Of a stretch of DNA of 64,000 nucleotides, positions 24,070 through 35,800 are shown piece after piece. The stretch lies in assembly GCA_964019055.1 (NCBI GenBank), contig OZ025210.1, forward strand, positions 3,043,047 through 3,107,046, read 5' to 3'. The translations under genes were made by a program, and so were the position numbers. Positions within the stretch are counted from its first letter, which is position 1. Each line of letters begins with the position of its first letter. The DNA comes from Anthopleura xanthogrammica (lineage: Eukaryota; Cnidaria; Anthozoa; Actiniaria; Actiniidae). A model generated the notes under the pieces. The model saw nothing but the letters and a program-made list of their open reading frames with translations, had not been told where the DNA came from and did no database searches.

Positions 24070-25647
24070 TACAAACAAATATACATAAACCTTGCACATG
24101 TTGCACCATGGCATCATGACCCAAACTCTTGATTAATGTCTCCCAGTCAGTTGCACAAAGAAAGCTAAAATAAATTTGTTATTTTTAAGGTGCCATGCTG
24201 TGTGTATTTGCGATGATGCCACTTTCTTTTACTGATGTATTAACGAAGACCTTGACGCCCTTGGACTGAGTGTTAGAGCTGAAGAGATTTTAGACGTTAT
24301 TGAAGGATACAAAGGTGTTGGTTATGCTATCTCAACGAAAGAGGAGTTAGGTATTTGAGAAAAGAAAGCTGGAGAACCAAGATAAAATCCAACACGAATT
24401 GCAACCTTTGATAATTTTTTTTTTCAATTTCAGAGGACGTAGTTCGTATCTCATCAACCACTGGTATTATGCTAGACCCAGTATATACCATCAAGTCAGT
24501 GCGTGGAATGTTGGGTGAGATGACTAATAACCCTTCAAGATTCAAGGGACGAAGAGTACTGTATCTGCATACTGGTGAGCAAACTGATACATAATGAGAT
24601 GCATACGAGATTTTTTTTTTAACTTCAAATTTCATCGATACCGGCCCTAAAACAGCCTATAATTGGTTGATCAAAGTCAGGGCATGGCTAATTCAAAGAT
24701 AACTCATAGATTGAACCCTGAAACGTTCAACCTCTGGGCTAATCAAAGTCATGCAAGGCAAGATCGATTTTGAATTTAGCTCGTTTGGTTTTGATGATAA
24801 ATTTAATGAATGATAAAGGCTGTTGATCATGACGATACTGATGTTTCAACAGTAATCAGTGCGTTGTACCAGTTGAGGCTCTTCCAACTGAGTTGATCGC
24901 CTTACCCGAAAGGAATTATGGGTCACTATTTTTGGTTAGCATTTTTCGAGCATTTTCTGAGTATACAATGTAGACTTTTCTTGTTGATTGAAATAAAATT
25001 CGGCCATAAATTCGACTAGCGTTTACGATTAATTTAAAGAAGGAAGAACTTGCATTTCATAAATTCTCTCGGCAGAATAATGGGAAATGCTAATCAAAAT
25101 ATGATGTTAAATCCTCAATTCTGATTGGTTGACCTTGAGTTTGTTCTGAAGGTCAACTCAGCTGGTTAATGGTGCGTAATGTTGTTGTTGTTGACGACTA
25201 TAGTGGTGATGCTGCTAAGAATGAAAATTATAACTGGATGATGTGTTTATTGATTGATCCAGGAGGAGTCTTTGGCCTGTATGATGGAAGAATGGACAGC
25301 ATGATCCAGGATATTGCCAAGTCACGTCCTGTGACGGTATGGAAGGATTCTCTTGACAACGTTCCCAGCTGTTAGTGTTGATTAAAACAGATGACTCAAT
25401 GCGCATGATCAATTGATTGATTGGCCGCGATACTCACATAACCAATTTTACAATTTTTTTTTATTGGGCAATAGCTGTTAATATAGTACACTATGAAAAT
25501 AGTTTAAAGAAAAGTAGATAAGTAAAAATACCCAATAGGAAAAGCGCGAACGGGACTCTAAGTCCCATGCTAGGCACTTCCCTTGAGGACAGACCTATAA
25601 ATAAATGTAAGTTAGATAATATATATATTAAAAGAGTAAATGTGTTC

Positions 25648-26055
25648 TTATCTGTGACACGGACACTCGCGAACTAGTGACCATGTGCAAGGCAAGTCGA
25701 TATTAAATAGACTATCTAGGAGAGTGCAGTATTTCAGCCTTAGAAACGATTTGAATGTCGAAAGGCTGGACAAAAAACTAGGAGGAGCTACTTTACAGAT
25801 GGAATTCCAGAGACAGACTATACGATTAAAATATGATGCTTTAAATATGCTGGACTTGCACAAAGGGACTTCGAGAACAAGGCTAGGATTTTGATTTAAA
25901 CGAGTACGTCCATGATTAACAAACTTAACGAATTTCTGAACATTAAGATCTATTTGACCAAATAAGGCCTTATAAAAAAAGACCAAGTCCTTTATCTCTC
26001 TGTCATAGCAAAGAGGAAGTAAGTTCAGCGCAATTAATCTTTCCTTGTAAGACAT
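25648..26055 (-). pseudogene. LINE reverse transcriptase C-terminal fragment
   Basis: 135 residues starting YKERLIALNLLPL. The string YFNRIVCLWNSI and SLSTFKSFLRLKY are the conserved tail after the RT domain of non-LTR retrotransposons of the Jockey/CR1/RTE type. Only the tail is present; no catalytic YADD box or endonuclease remains, so this is a 5'-truncated, dead copy. It lies about 270 bases after the stop of paralogue 3, in opposite orientation. Confidence 0.85.
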
Positions 26056-26076
26056 TTCACCAATCTTGGTCCTGAG

Positions 26077-26513
26077 AATCGCACATGCTGGTTACGTGGC
26101 CAAGGAAAGTGATTGCGCATGGTGGTCACGTGACCATGGAAAGTGTTTGCGCATGGTGGTCACGTGACCATGGAAAGTGTTTGCGCATGGTGGTCACGTG
26201 ACCATGGAAAGTGGTTGCGCATGGTGGTCACGTGACCATGGAAAGTGGTTGCGCATAGTGGTCACGTGACCAAGGAAAGTGTTTGCGCATGGTGGTCACG
26301 TGACCAAGGAAAGTGGTTGCGCGTGGTGGTCACGTGACCATGGAAAGTGGTTGCGCATGGTGGTCACGTGACCATGGAAAGTGGTTGCGCATGGTGGTCA
26401 CGTGACCAAGGAAAGTGGTTGCGCGTGGTGGTCACGTGACCATGGAAAGTGGTTGCGCATGGTGGTCACGTGACCAAGGAAAGTGGTTGCGCGTGGTAGT
26501 CGCGTGACAAAAG
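26077..26513. repeat. 34-bp satellite carrying a GTCACGTGAC E-box in each unit
   Basis: Eleven perfect 34-bp periods (26119-26492), each with ggtcacgtgacc, flanked by one degenerate unit on each side. Between units the only changes are atgg/aagg, catg/cgtg and gttt/ggtt. CACGTG with flanking GT/AC is the MITF/TFEB/USF-type E-box palindrome. Confidence 0.93.
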
Positions 26514-26586
26514 GGACAGTTGAACATGGCAGCCACATGACGAAAGGGATTGTATAGCACCCATTAATAACCCAATCAATCAATTT

Positions 26587-26714
26587 TGGTTGAGTGATTA
26601 CGCACAAAGCACTTCAAGGTGAGGCTCCGGGGAAATAAAAGAATATATTAGAATTACTCGATTGTTTCCCCGGAGCCTCGTCTTGAATTTCTTTGTGCGT
26701 GATCACTCGGCTAG
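26587..26714. repeat. Foldback element family C, copy 1
   Basis: Arms read gagtgattacgcacaaagca..gaggctccgggga and their inverse tccccggagcctcg..ctttgtgcgtgatcactc. A second copy is at 47213-47361. Confidence 0.8.
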
Positions 26715-29700
26715 AACATCGAAAGTGGGCTATAAACCACTGAGAGAATATTTGGTAATTACATCCTCGGTCTTCTTTCGTTCTATTTTTCAAACCTATA
26801 TATAAGTGTTTTTATCATCAAATTCTGCATTAAATAATTAAAGGTTACATCCTCGGGGTATCTGTGTTAATGGTCTTCCAGCCCTTTCGATTTGACTCTA
26901 CTTGGAAAGATTTAAAGAACTATGTTTCAGAAAGAATTATGAATTTTGATTTAAGTGTGGCTCGCACAGTGAGTTATCGCTCAATTACCGTAGGCTCGTG
27001 GAGCAAACGTTTGACGCGCCTTATCGAAAAACACAAGAACATGACTGAGGCAGATATGGCCTCAAATTCACCACATATCTTGATTTGCCAAACTAGTTAA
27101 TCTAAAATCCAGGGCTTGACTATTTACTTCATGTTTACATATAATATGTAAGTACATACAGTCAATGCCATTCATGTTGTCCACCAAAAAAAAAGACATT
27201 TAGACCAAAAGAGATGTCACGTGATACCTAATATACTCGCTCTAAATGCTCGATACCAGCAATCATTGTATAAGCAGAGTTGATAATTATTATTCTTTCT
27301 GACATTGTTACTCATTATAGAGTTTGAAACCAAAATTTATATCGTTTAAAACAAATCATTTTTTCACAGCACAACCTTTTCGACAATGACTGTGTGTATT
27401 TTCATTACCTGTAAATTTGGTTATTTTTTTTGACGAAAATAGCGCCGTTCAGGTGTTCGTAAAGTGCAACACATATCGCACATCCTATTTAATTTGGTAA
27501 ATAATATCCAAGCTCTTAGTCACTGGATTAATTTCTCCTAATTATTGTAACTGATTCCGTCATTAGTTGAATTGTTTATCAAAGATGCAGTTTATCCAGG
27601 AGTCGACCATTATTTCCTTTAATTGGAACAAACTCTTTCGATTCCATTATGTTATAAAGTTTTAGTTATCTTATTACTGCTTATCTTAATAATCTTTTAA
27701 GCAAGTTAAAATGTAAAGTATATGTATCCGGACATTAGTAGGAGCTAAATGCGATCGTGTTAAAAATGCTTTTAATGCTTTTAAACTCTTTCATGATGGA
27801 TGAACTTTTATTGCATTTTTTATCGACACGTCATTACCAGTTTAACATCATCGTCGCTCCTCACCCCAGACTGCGCATACCGTGTCATACTAACTGAACA
27901 ACAACAACAACAGTTATTTCATTACTTAGGGTTATAAATATTTACAAAGCAATTTAGTTTTATTATACAAAAAAATAAAAGTAAATGTTACTCAAAATAA
28001 CTTAAATGCTAATCTGGTTGAGTATCAATATTCAGAATGATTAAACCAGGGTATATTTACAGTTTACAATTATCGATGTTAATAATACAAATAAGTATGT
28101 TGTGAAAGAAAAAACTATCACACTATTAAATATAAAGGCTATAATAAGACTATTGACGTAAAAGAACCAAAGAAAAAAACTATAAGCGGTTACGCAGACG
28201 AATTTTCGTGTTTTTTTTTCCCGCACGGCCTCCTACGAGTAACATCTCGAAGCCTCAAGTTTTTCTGCCAAAAATCAAAAAGAAATTTTGACATTTTAAG
28301 TATTTAAAAAAAAACCTCTTTCCCTAGACCCTGAACCAGCCGGATTGAGATAAGGTGTTTTTTTAAGCATCAGACTTCAGCTTCTTTATCGCAACGGATA
28401 TCAAATTTTATGTCTCGCTATGTAATGCGCGCAAATATTATTGACTTCATCCAAGTCCAGGTTCTAACGGTGAAATTACTTAATCTATCATCAAAATAAA
28501 GTAGGCTAGAGACAAAAGAAACTCTTTTTTTTTTTTTTTTTTTATAAACATATTTAATCTCACATTAACCCCAAGAGCAGGAGCTCATCGAAACATTTTG
28601 TCTATTCAAAATCCTGTAGGAAAACCTATAGTACACTATAGAGCACTAGCCCTCTAGAGGCTTAGACCAGGGGGGGCTACGGCCAGTATGTAAGGCGTAA
28701 GGGTGGGGTAGGTGGCAGTAAGTCAGACAAACAAACCGAATTTCTCATCTCCTTGATGGAGTCCGATTTCTGCCGTTTGGTTTTTATTGACAACTATTTT
28801 TTGAAAAGCAATGGTTTGTGATAAAAGATAAATAGATAAAATGTGTTTCTCCGTTTTCTTTTCAGTCTAATATTACACTTGTCTGAGTCAAGCAACGAGG
28901 AAGCGAGGTAATTTTAGAATAGCAAAGCGGCTTTATTCTGTATAACGTGGCCTCTGTACCACTAGCACCGATGATTGGTTTCGAATATAGAACTTGTTTT
29001 TGTGGAGAAAGAAAAACCGCAGAAAACCCTCGAATTGTAAGCTAGAGAAAGCAAACAACCAACTCTACTCATTGTCAAAAATGATCTGTCAAACCCGAGC
29101 ACCGAAATCACGACCGCATGGCGACAGACGGCGCATTAGCAGCGCTCACCGCGATAATATTCGTGGTATAGGACAACGGTAGTTTCTACTCAATTCATTT
29201 CTGATCGACGGCTGAAAACTGTCAGGCTATGAAAATTAACCTGTTTATACTAGTTTTTGCAGCCTTAATGCTCACTTGGCACGCAAATATAATTCTATTA
29301 TTTTTCTAAAATAAAGTTTAACAACTAAGTATTTTAATGCTTTCCTGGTTATAAATGAAAGCTATTACAACGCTCCAATTGCCAAGAGGATAAATATAAA
29401 TAAGTAAATTTAATACACCAAAATAACGATTTGTTGGTCTAATGAAAAAAGAGCATTATAAAGAAAGGGAATCTGAAACAGCTATTATAGTCTCTGATGA
29501 TCGAAAAATTGATCATATATTTTACTACGTGAAAAGAAAATCGGCGCCAATGACATCATTTAATATAAATGTTATCTATATTATAAAACGAATTCATCCA
29601 ACTGGCTTAGTTCTTAGCACGCACTAGACCTTGTGATAAACCAATCAATTGCCACTAACTTGGGTTTTGATTGGACGACCTTGTTTTGATTGACAGTTCA

Positions 29701-29878
29701 GTTAGAATGGCTTTCTCGGTTGCGTTCGTTAGGAATACATTTCAAGGTCGAGTCGCAGGGCGTATTTGCTCAGTTTACGGGCCAGTTTATACGAGTCGCA
29801 AGTTGGACCAGAAAAACAAGACAAAATTGAACGTGAATGAATCAAGGGAAAAGAGGACCTAAGGGGAAAAAAGTTAAC
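26715..29878. other. Intergenic region upstream of the receptor kinase
   Basis: About 3.1 kb of AT-rich DNA with no supportable gene. Poly(T) lies near 28525-28545 and a G-run near 28670. Short open frames (for example 26864-27100 and 28994-29182) have no recognisable domain. The kinase promoter should lie at its right end; no core element was identified. Confidence 0.55.
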
Positions 29879-32800
29879 ATGGGAACTTCAAAGCTTTTAT
29901 GCCTGCTGTTGGTCATGTTTTTCAGCGTTGAAAAGAGCTTACGTAAGTCAAACGTATTCTGTATGTATTTCAGTGTTGACGAAGATTAAATGCCAGTTAC
30001 TAATGGTCGGAATTATGATTGAGTGACATTTATTCTTAAAAATTTTTAGAATGTTTTTGAAAAACTTATTATACTAAGAATTTTCAAATGTTAATAAGCT
30101 AGAAATTCTGAACATTTTACGAAAATTTAAACGCTAAACCAGGACTAAAGTAATTCGAACGGTTTCTTGCTTCTGTACCATCCTTTCATCCATCCTTTCA
30201 TTCATCCATTCATCCATCCATCCATCCATCCATTCATTTATTCATTCAGTGTCTTAACTGCAATCCTTCGGAATGGGAATCAAAAATCAAAAATCCTCGA
30301 AATTCCCTTGAGAATTAGTAGTCAACTTCACATGGAGAATCGTTATCTTAGACATGCACATTGTTAGGTACAATGTTAGGTACAAGTTGCACACAGCTAG
30401 CGTTATACGAACAACAGTGAGATTGTTTGTCTCACCAAATGGTAGTGTATATAGCCTGAGAAAACAGTCGACCTTATCAGGCTACAAATACTACTGGATT
30501 TTCAAAATTTGCCCTCAGTTCTACCTCTTTGGCTCTTCATCTAGCCTCGAGCATTCTCTCCATATCCTATTATCTTGTTCTTTTTCTTCTTCAGTCGATA
30601 AGAAGAGCTCAAAAACACTCATTATCGCTGTCATAAATAAATACGCTCATTTTTCAGAAGGCGGATATCTTGCTTTTAGTTCCTCACGAAATTTCACAGA
30701 AACCAAGATGGCGGCTAATGAGTTTAAAAAAAGGCCAAGAATATTTTTCTTTGATTTTTATGAATTTTCATTTACATTATTTCACATGCGCTTCAAAATC
30801 TAAAATCAAATACGTAAATAAATAAGCTCAAATTAAAGTCTATTTTATATTATCTAAAATTGCGCATGATAGATATGTGTTCGGTACTGTTTGATGGAGT
30901 TGGAAGGCTAAGTGAAGTGCCTTCTCAAACTGATTACTCTAATACGGCTTTGTGCTTGAGTAAAAAAAAGTCCTCAAAGTACAGAACTTAATAGCTCAAT
31001 CCGAAAAGATAATCTGAAACAGAGCAGTTAATTAGAATATAAGTCGAAAAAAAAACACTTTGCTTATGACTTAGCATTAGTTTCGAACCGAAAAAAATCG
31101 GGAAATATTGCAATTTAAAAAGTAAACTTTGGCCCGATTTAGACGTCGAATTTCACATTTTCCGAATCTAATGCAAATTAATTAAAAACCTATTGCTTGA
31201 GTTTATTTGCATTAGATTCGGTACATGTGAAATTGGACGCCTAAACCGGGCCTTAAGAAGCTGTTAGATATTAAAAAATTATAGTTGAAAATTTGGGTGC
31301 AGCTTCATTTCTAGTTCCCTGCTGTCAGTGACTCCTTTTTCCCCCAGGGAGAGCCGGAGAGAATGCTGATCCAGCGGAAGAAAAAAAAAGGAGACTGTTA
31401 GCAGAGAACATTTCTAGACATTTTTTTGTTGTAATTTAGTTACCTGAGAGGTTTAGACCTGTGTGCAAGTAGAAAGAAATTCTAGCTACTTTTTCGTGAA
31501 ATGTTCTCGCCAAGAAAGTTTTACTGACAAGGGTAGTGTATATGTGCACGATGAAGTTTTTGAACTCGACTCTTAATCTTCAGCTTTCTTTCAATCAAGA
31601 AAATTTGACCCTTTGATGGGCCGACTCTGTGCGGCAACTGAAGTACAGGGGTTCATAAACAAGTACTGAAAACAGATGGTCCTTCAAACATCATTCAAAA
31701 ATATTATGATTGATGAAAGAATATCTAAAATTTGAATATAATTATCCCAAATTGGAAAAAAATAGAAGATAATATCACCAATGGTTTAGACTTCGGAAGC
31801 AGCCTCACGAAACCCAACGCGGTTCAAAAAAATAATCCATTTGCGTATGTTGGATTGATTTTCTAAGATCACCGTGTTGTCACCTAATATAATGACAAGT
31901 GGGCAGTTCTTGAGAGAATAAATAGAATCGAAAATCGAATAAGCAATATGAAAAGAGAAATCAATCAAAAAAAAAATAATTGAATTCCTTATTAAAAAAC
32001 TTTAAGTTTGTTTTGATGTTTCTCGTCGTCTTATATTTTCTTTTTTTTCCTACACCTCGAGGCGCTAGTTTGCTATTCCTGTGTGTTATAGTTCCCTCAT
32101 ACATGACGCAAGTTCAAACCCTTTTTTTTATTGGGTTTATGACATTTAATATGCTTGGAACAGAAGAACAAATCTAGCACAAACATAAGCACTTTGTTCA
32201 AAAGAACTTCTCTGACGAATTTTCTTAGCTAGCGTGCGCTTAATTGATTCTAGTGAAAGGCAAAAGAATTCAAAAAACCTAAAATTCTACAAAAAAAATG
32301 ATCAATGAAGAAAAAGTTTGTAAAATGAGCTGAGATTTAAAATCTTAAATCTTTTTTCTTTGCCAAATTGTTGTTTTATTTCAAACACAAAATGAAAAAA
32401 AAAAAAAGACAGAAGAAAGAACGTAGGATAAGTAGTTATTAAGATGTGTGCCTATCACCTTGTCGTGCAAGGTGAACTTTCTCGAATTCGCTTGAGTGAA
32501 CACGAAACAATGGTTCCAAGTCGAGGTTGAACTTGATAAATACAGTATATGTATAAACACATCAAGCCCATCCTCAACTTGGAACCATTGTTTCGTGTTC
32601 ACTCAAGCGAGTTCGGGAAAGGTCAATTACAAAATCACAAAACGTTGATTGTCCGCTGTTTTTGATAATTGTCTTATTAACATTGATTATCATATTCTTT
32701 GTCATATATGAAATTTGAAGCTGCATGTCGATCAAAGACTTTTGTAACCAAACATGCACTCTAGTATTTATATCAGTATATATATAAATAATATATATAT

Positions 32801-35800
32801 ATAAATACTGGTCTCAATTTAAGCCTGATTTCTTCAGGGTTTTTCTCTAGATTTGACCGTTTACAGTGTACAGAATATATGCTTTTACTTTCTTTTCGTA
32901 TTGCTTTGTGCTTTATCCATTTGTTTTACGTACACCCAGCTTTATCGCCCTCTATTTGCTTTATCAGTCTTTTTAACGTCACGTTTTTTGACAGAGTAGC
33001 GAAATGCTTTTGAAATGAAACTAGCAGTTCATAATTCAGTTAAACCACTTAACTTTTTCCTCTCCGTTTTTTTTTTTTTTTTTTTTACCGAAGTATTATC
33101 TCAACTTTTTACTCGCTACGTCTTATTCATTTCCTAAAGCGTACGGACGTCAATCGAGTTTAAACTTTGTTCCCAACAATTTAGAACTGATAAAAATCAG
33201 CAATCATTGCCTCTAGCCGTAGTCCACAAATTAAAATTTGTGCTCAATTAATGCCAACCTCTGTCAAGCAGTCTGCAGGCAGTCTCAGTTTTCACCATGA
33301 TTGTCAGTTCAGTTTAGATTAAAGCGATCGAGCAGTTAAATTTAATTTTCAACTTTGGACGAGACAAAACAGTATATCAGCGGTGTCTCTGAACCATCTT
33401 GACTTGTGTTCATCTAGAGGCTGAATTAACTGCCATTTATTCAGTTGCGAAAATAATTTGATGTTTTTGAGAGCGAGTCGGAAATTAAACCTTTGTTCAA
33501 CGAAGCCTGCAATCCTTCTGCTTTCCGCCAAGCCAACACGAATCACGAGGAGGAGTGAAATTTGTTTTTTACATAATCAAGAAGAAAGCAATAATATTTT
33601 GATGTGGATTCGCCTAAAGTTTTTCATATTTGGTATCGGAAACCAAAAGGACCCCACGTTACCAGTAAACGGTTACCAGAAATCAAGTGATTGCGCAAGC
33701 TCTAACGATCGTACCACAAGTTCTGCACGTACATGCTCACCGTTATTAGCAAGTCAATCAATCAAGATTAAGTATAAATATTTGTTATGCTGATTAGATT
33801 TAATTTTGTTTACATAGAAAAATCAAGTTGTCCAAGACCAGTCAACATCCTCTTTCTTTTCAAGTCATCAAAGAACATCAACAACCAGACATTTCTCACT
33901 GCCAAACGACTCATTAAGCAAATAGCCGACTCATTTCAAGTCATCCCAAGACAAACAGACATGGCGGTTGTTCTGGTCGGCTCTAACGCGAGTTTCATGG
34001 TCCAGTTTGGACAAAACGACACGAATAATTTCAAGGAAGAGGTAGATAAGCTAGAACTTTCTGAAGATGAACCATTCATCGTCTCGTATGACGAGATGTT
34101 TGACAGAGCGATTCCTTACGCGGCGAGAGCTGTCGTTGTCATGACTACTGGAGAAGATGACGAGACTGATAACCCAATTTTTATTGACGCTGTAAAAAAT
34201 ATCAAGGAATCAAATGCCAGCCATGTTTTTGCGATTCAATTGACAGGAGGTCGAGATCTACGACCACTTTTAGACATAGCTACTGATTATGATCTGATAT
34301 TCAATGTCAAGGATCTTCTCAGAGATCGATCGCAGCAGGACAAATTTTACTTTCAAATTTGCAGCAGTCTTGGAGGTAAGTGATGTCATGTTATGAGACA
34401 ATCTTGATTACGAAGACACCTGCGCATTTTGATAAAAATGTAGAGTTGCTCGACCTTAAATCTGGCGCGCTTAAACTCGAATGCAACATCCGCTTAGGAT
34501 ACCGAGCCTTGATGGGCGTGGCCGCACTTGCTACACATTTATTTTCCCATAGAAAAAGGTAGTAACGCAATTCTGTGTTTTAATTTCCTTGACTAGATAT
34601 ACGATTGATTGGACCATCGTTAAACCGGGGATGCCTAGAAGTCTATAAGAACAGAACCTGGTCACGAGTACCTGTTTTCAATCCCACATGGAACAACAGG
34701 CTCACAGGATTCATATGCCATCGACTCGGATTCAGCGTCAATGCCAGCGTTGGAAACAACAGTGATAGTGTGCTGTCTTTTTTGAACAACGAAACTCGTG
34801 GGAGAGAAAATTCGTCTATCGCGCGCGGCTGTGGGAAGATCGGGGGTACGGGATACAGGAATTGTACCAACCGTTCAACTTGTCTCCCTATAGTTTGCCA
34901 AGGTTTGTGAGGGTTTTTTCTTATCTCTTTCTTTGGAAAACATGTTTACATCATACTTGTTTTATTTCGATGAACGTGACTTCGAGTTTCTCTCTCTCAG
35001 GGTTAGCCACAATTTTGCAATTGTGTAGAACATTCATGTGTTCCAGACGAGTGAAGGTCCGTAGGATTTCAAAGTGTTTGTATTGTTGAAGTTGTGCATT
35101 CTTTACTTTATTGGTATTTGTGATTATTTTGACGCTAAAATAAGGTTAAACTCGAGTATATGAATCTGAAATCAGTGTACTAGTATAGCAAGTACCACCA
35201 TGACCCCATGTATCACGACTATAGATCCCTTGCAGCACGTCGGAGTGTAGCTCATTTTGGATGACAAAACAATATAAGTTCCAATTCTTAGGAGATTGAA
35301 ATTCTTTTATTTTATCCTTCAAATTAATCTCGAGAAAGGGGTCTATTATAATCTACGGACTTCACAGTCTCATGGTATTGTGACGTAGCAATTTTACGAG
35401 TGTAAGATATCGAGTTACAAAAAGAGAGAAAACAGTTAGACTAGCATGAGTGCGACCTAGATAAGAACATCTGTAACTAACGAGGAACACAAGACGAAGT
35501 AAAGGAAAGAAGTCAACGAAAAAGGTTGTGTGGTTTTATGTAAAAAGTGGACTTAACAGTATCGTCATTAACAATTTCATCGGGACCTTTTTTTTTTCAC
35601 CTTCCAGTTCCCGTCCGACTATCAGGCCCTCCATCAAGGCCTTACATAGGTGTCGTAGAGGTCTCTTATCTTGGCACATGGGGCACTGTCTGCAGTGATA
35701 CATTCAATAAACACGGTGCTGATATTGTCTGTCAAAACTTTGGCTACCCGGTGAAGGCCTTGATGACGTTTGTCGATGTGTCAAACAACATATCTAGTCT

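Larger units (their letters stand above)
20128..25375 (+). pseudogene. D-cysteine desulfhydrase-like paralogue 3 with in-frame TGA (nine exons)
   Basis: Exons: 20128-20253, 20589-20702, 21380-21538, 22335-22465, 22870-22969, 23380-23480, 24190-24350, 24434-24574, 25263-25375. Exon lengths match the paralogues except exon 1 (126 versus 90), exon 7 (161 versus 164) and the last exon (113 versus 110). All junctions are in phase (382 codons with stop), but codon 259 is TGA at 24233-24235, in the stretch FFY-stop-CINEDLD where the paralogues have LHNHIQEDLD. Everything after it stays open and conserved, including MLDPVYT and LHTGG. The N-terminus (MSKLIRTGFLIRRGFSTMSR) looks like a mitochondrial targeting peptide. 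PLP Lys80 (SGNK), GGVQSNHC and GSAGTASGL are intact. Intron 4 has a GC donor. It may be a recent pseudogene, a null allele or a base error. Confidence 0.8.

Noticed and set aside
24233..24235. TGA as a selenocysteine codon
   Set aside because: The paralogues have Asn here, not Cys or Sec, and no SECIS-like element was noticed; a nonsense change or base error is simpler.
24845..24905. tRNA gene on the minus strand (gagttggaagagcc-like D arm)
   Set aside because: Only D-arm-like and partial anticodon-arm text is present; there is no T arm and no paired acceptor stem. At most a SINE relic.
26864..27100. 78-residue plus-strand frame after the E-box satellite
   Set aside because: Plausible amino acid mix but no domain, no splice support and no neighbours.
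30354..30803. 149-residue open frame in intron 1 of the receptor kinase gene
   Set aside because: No recognisable domain, no splice sites that keep frame with the flanking exons, and repeat-like wording (accaagatggcggc).
33458..33793. 111-residue open frame upstream of the vWA exon
   Set aside because: No similarity noticed; it ends just before a good acceptor (tacatag) that fits the kinase gene in phase.
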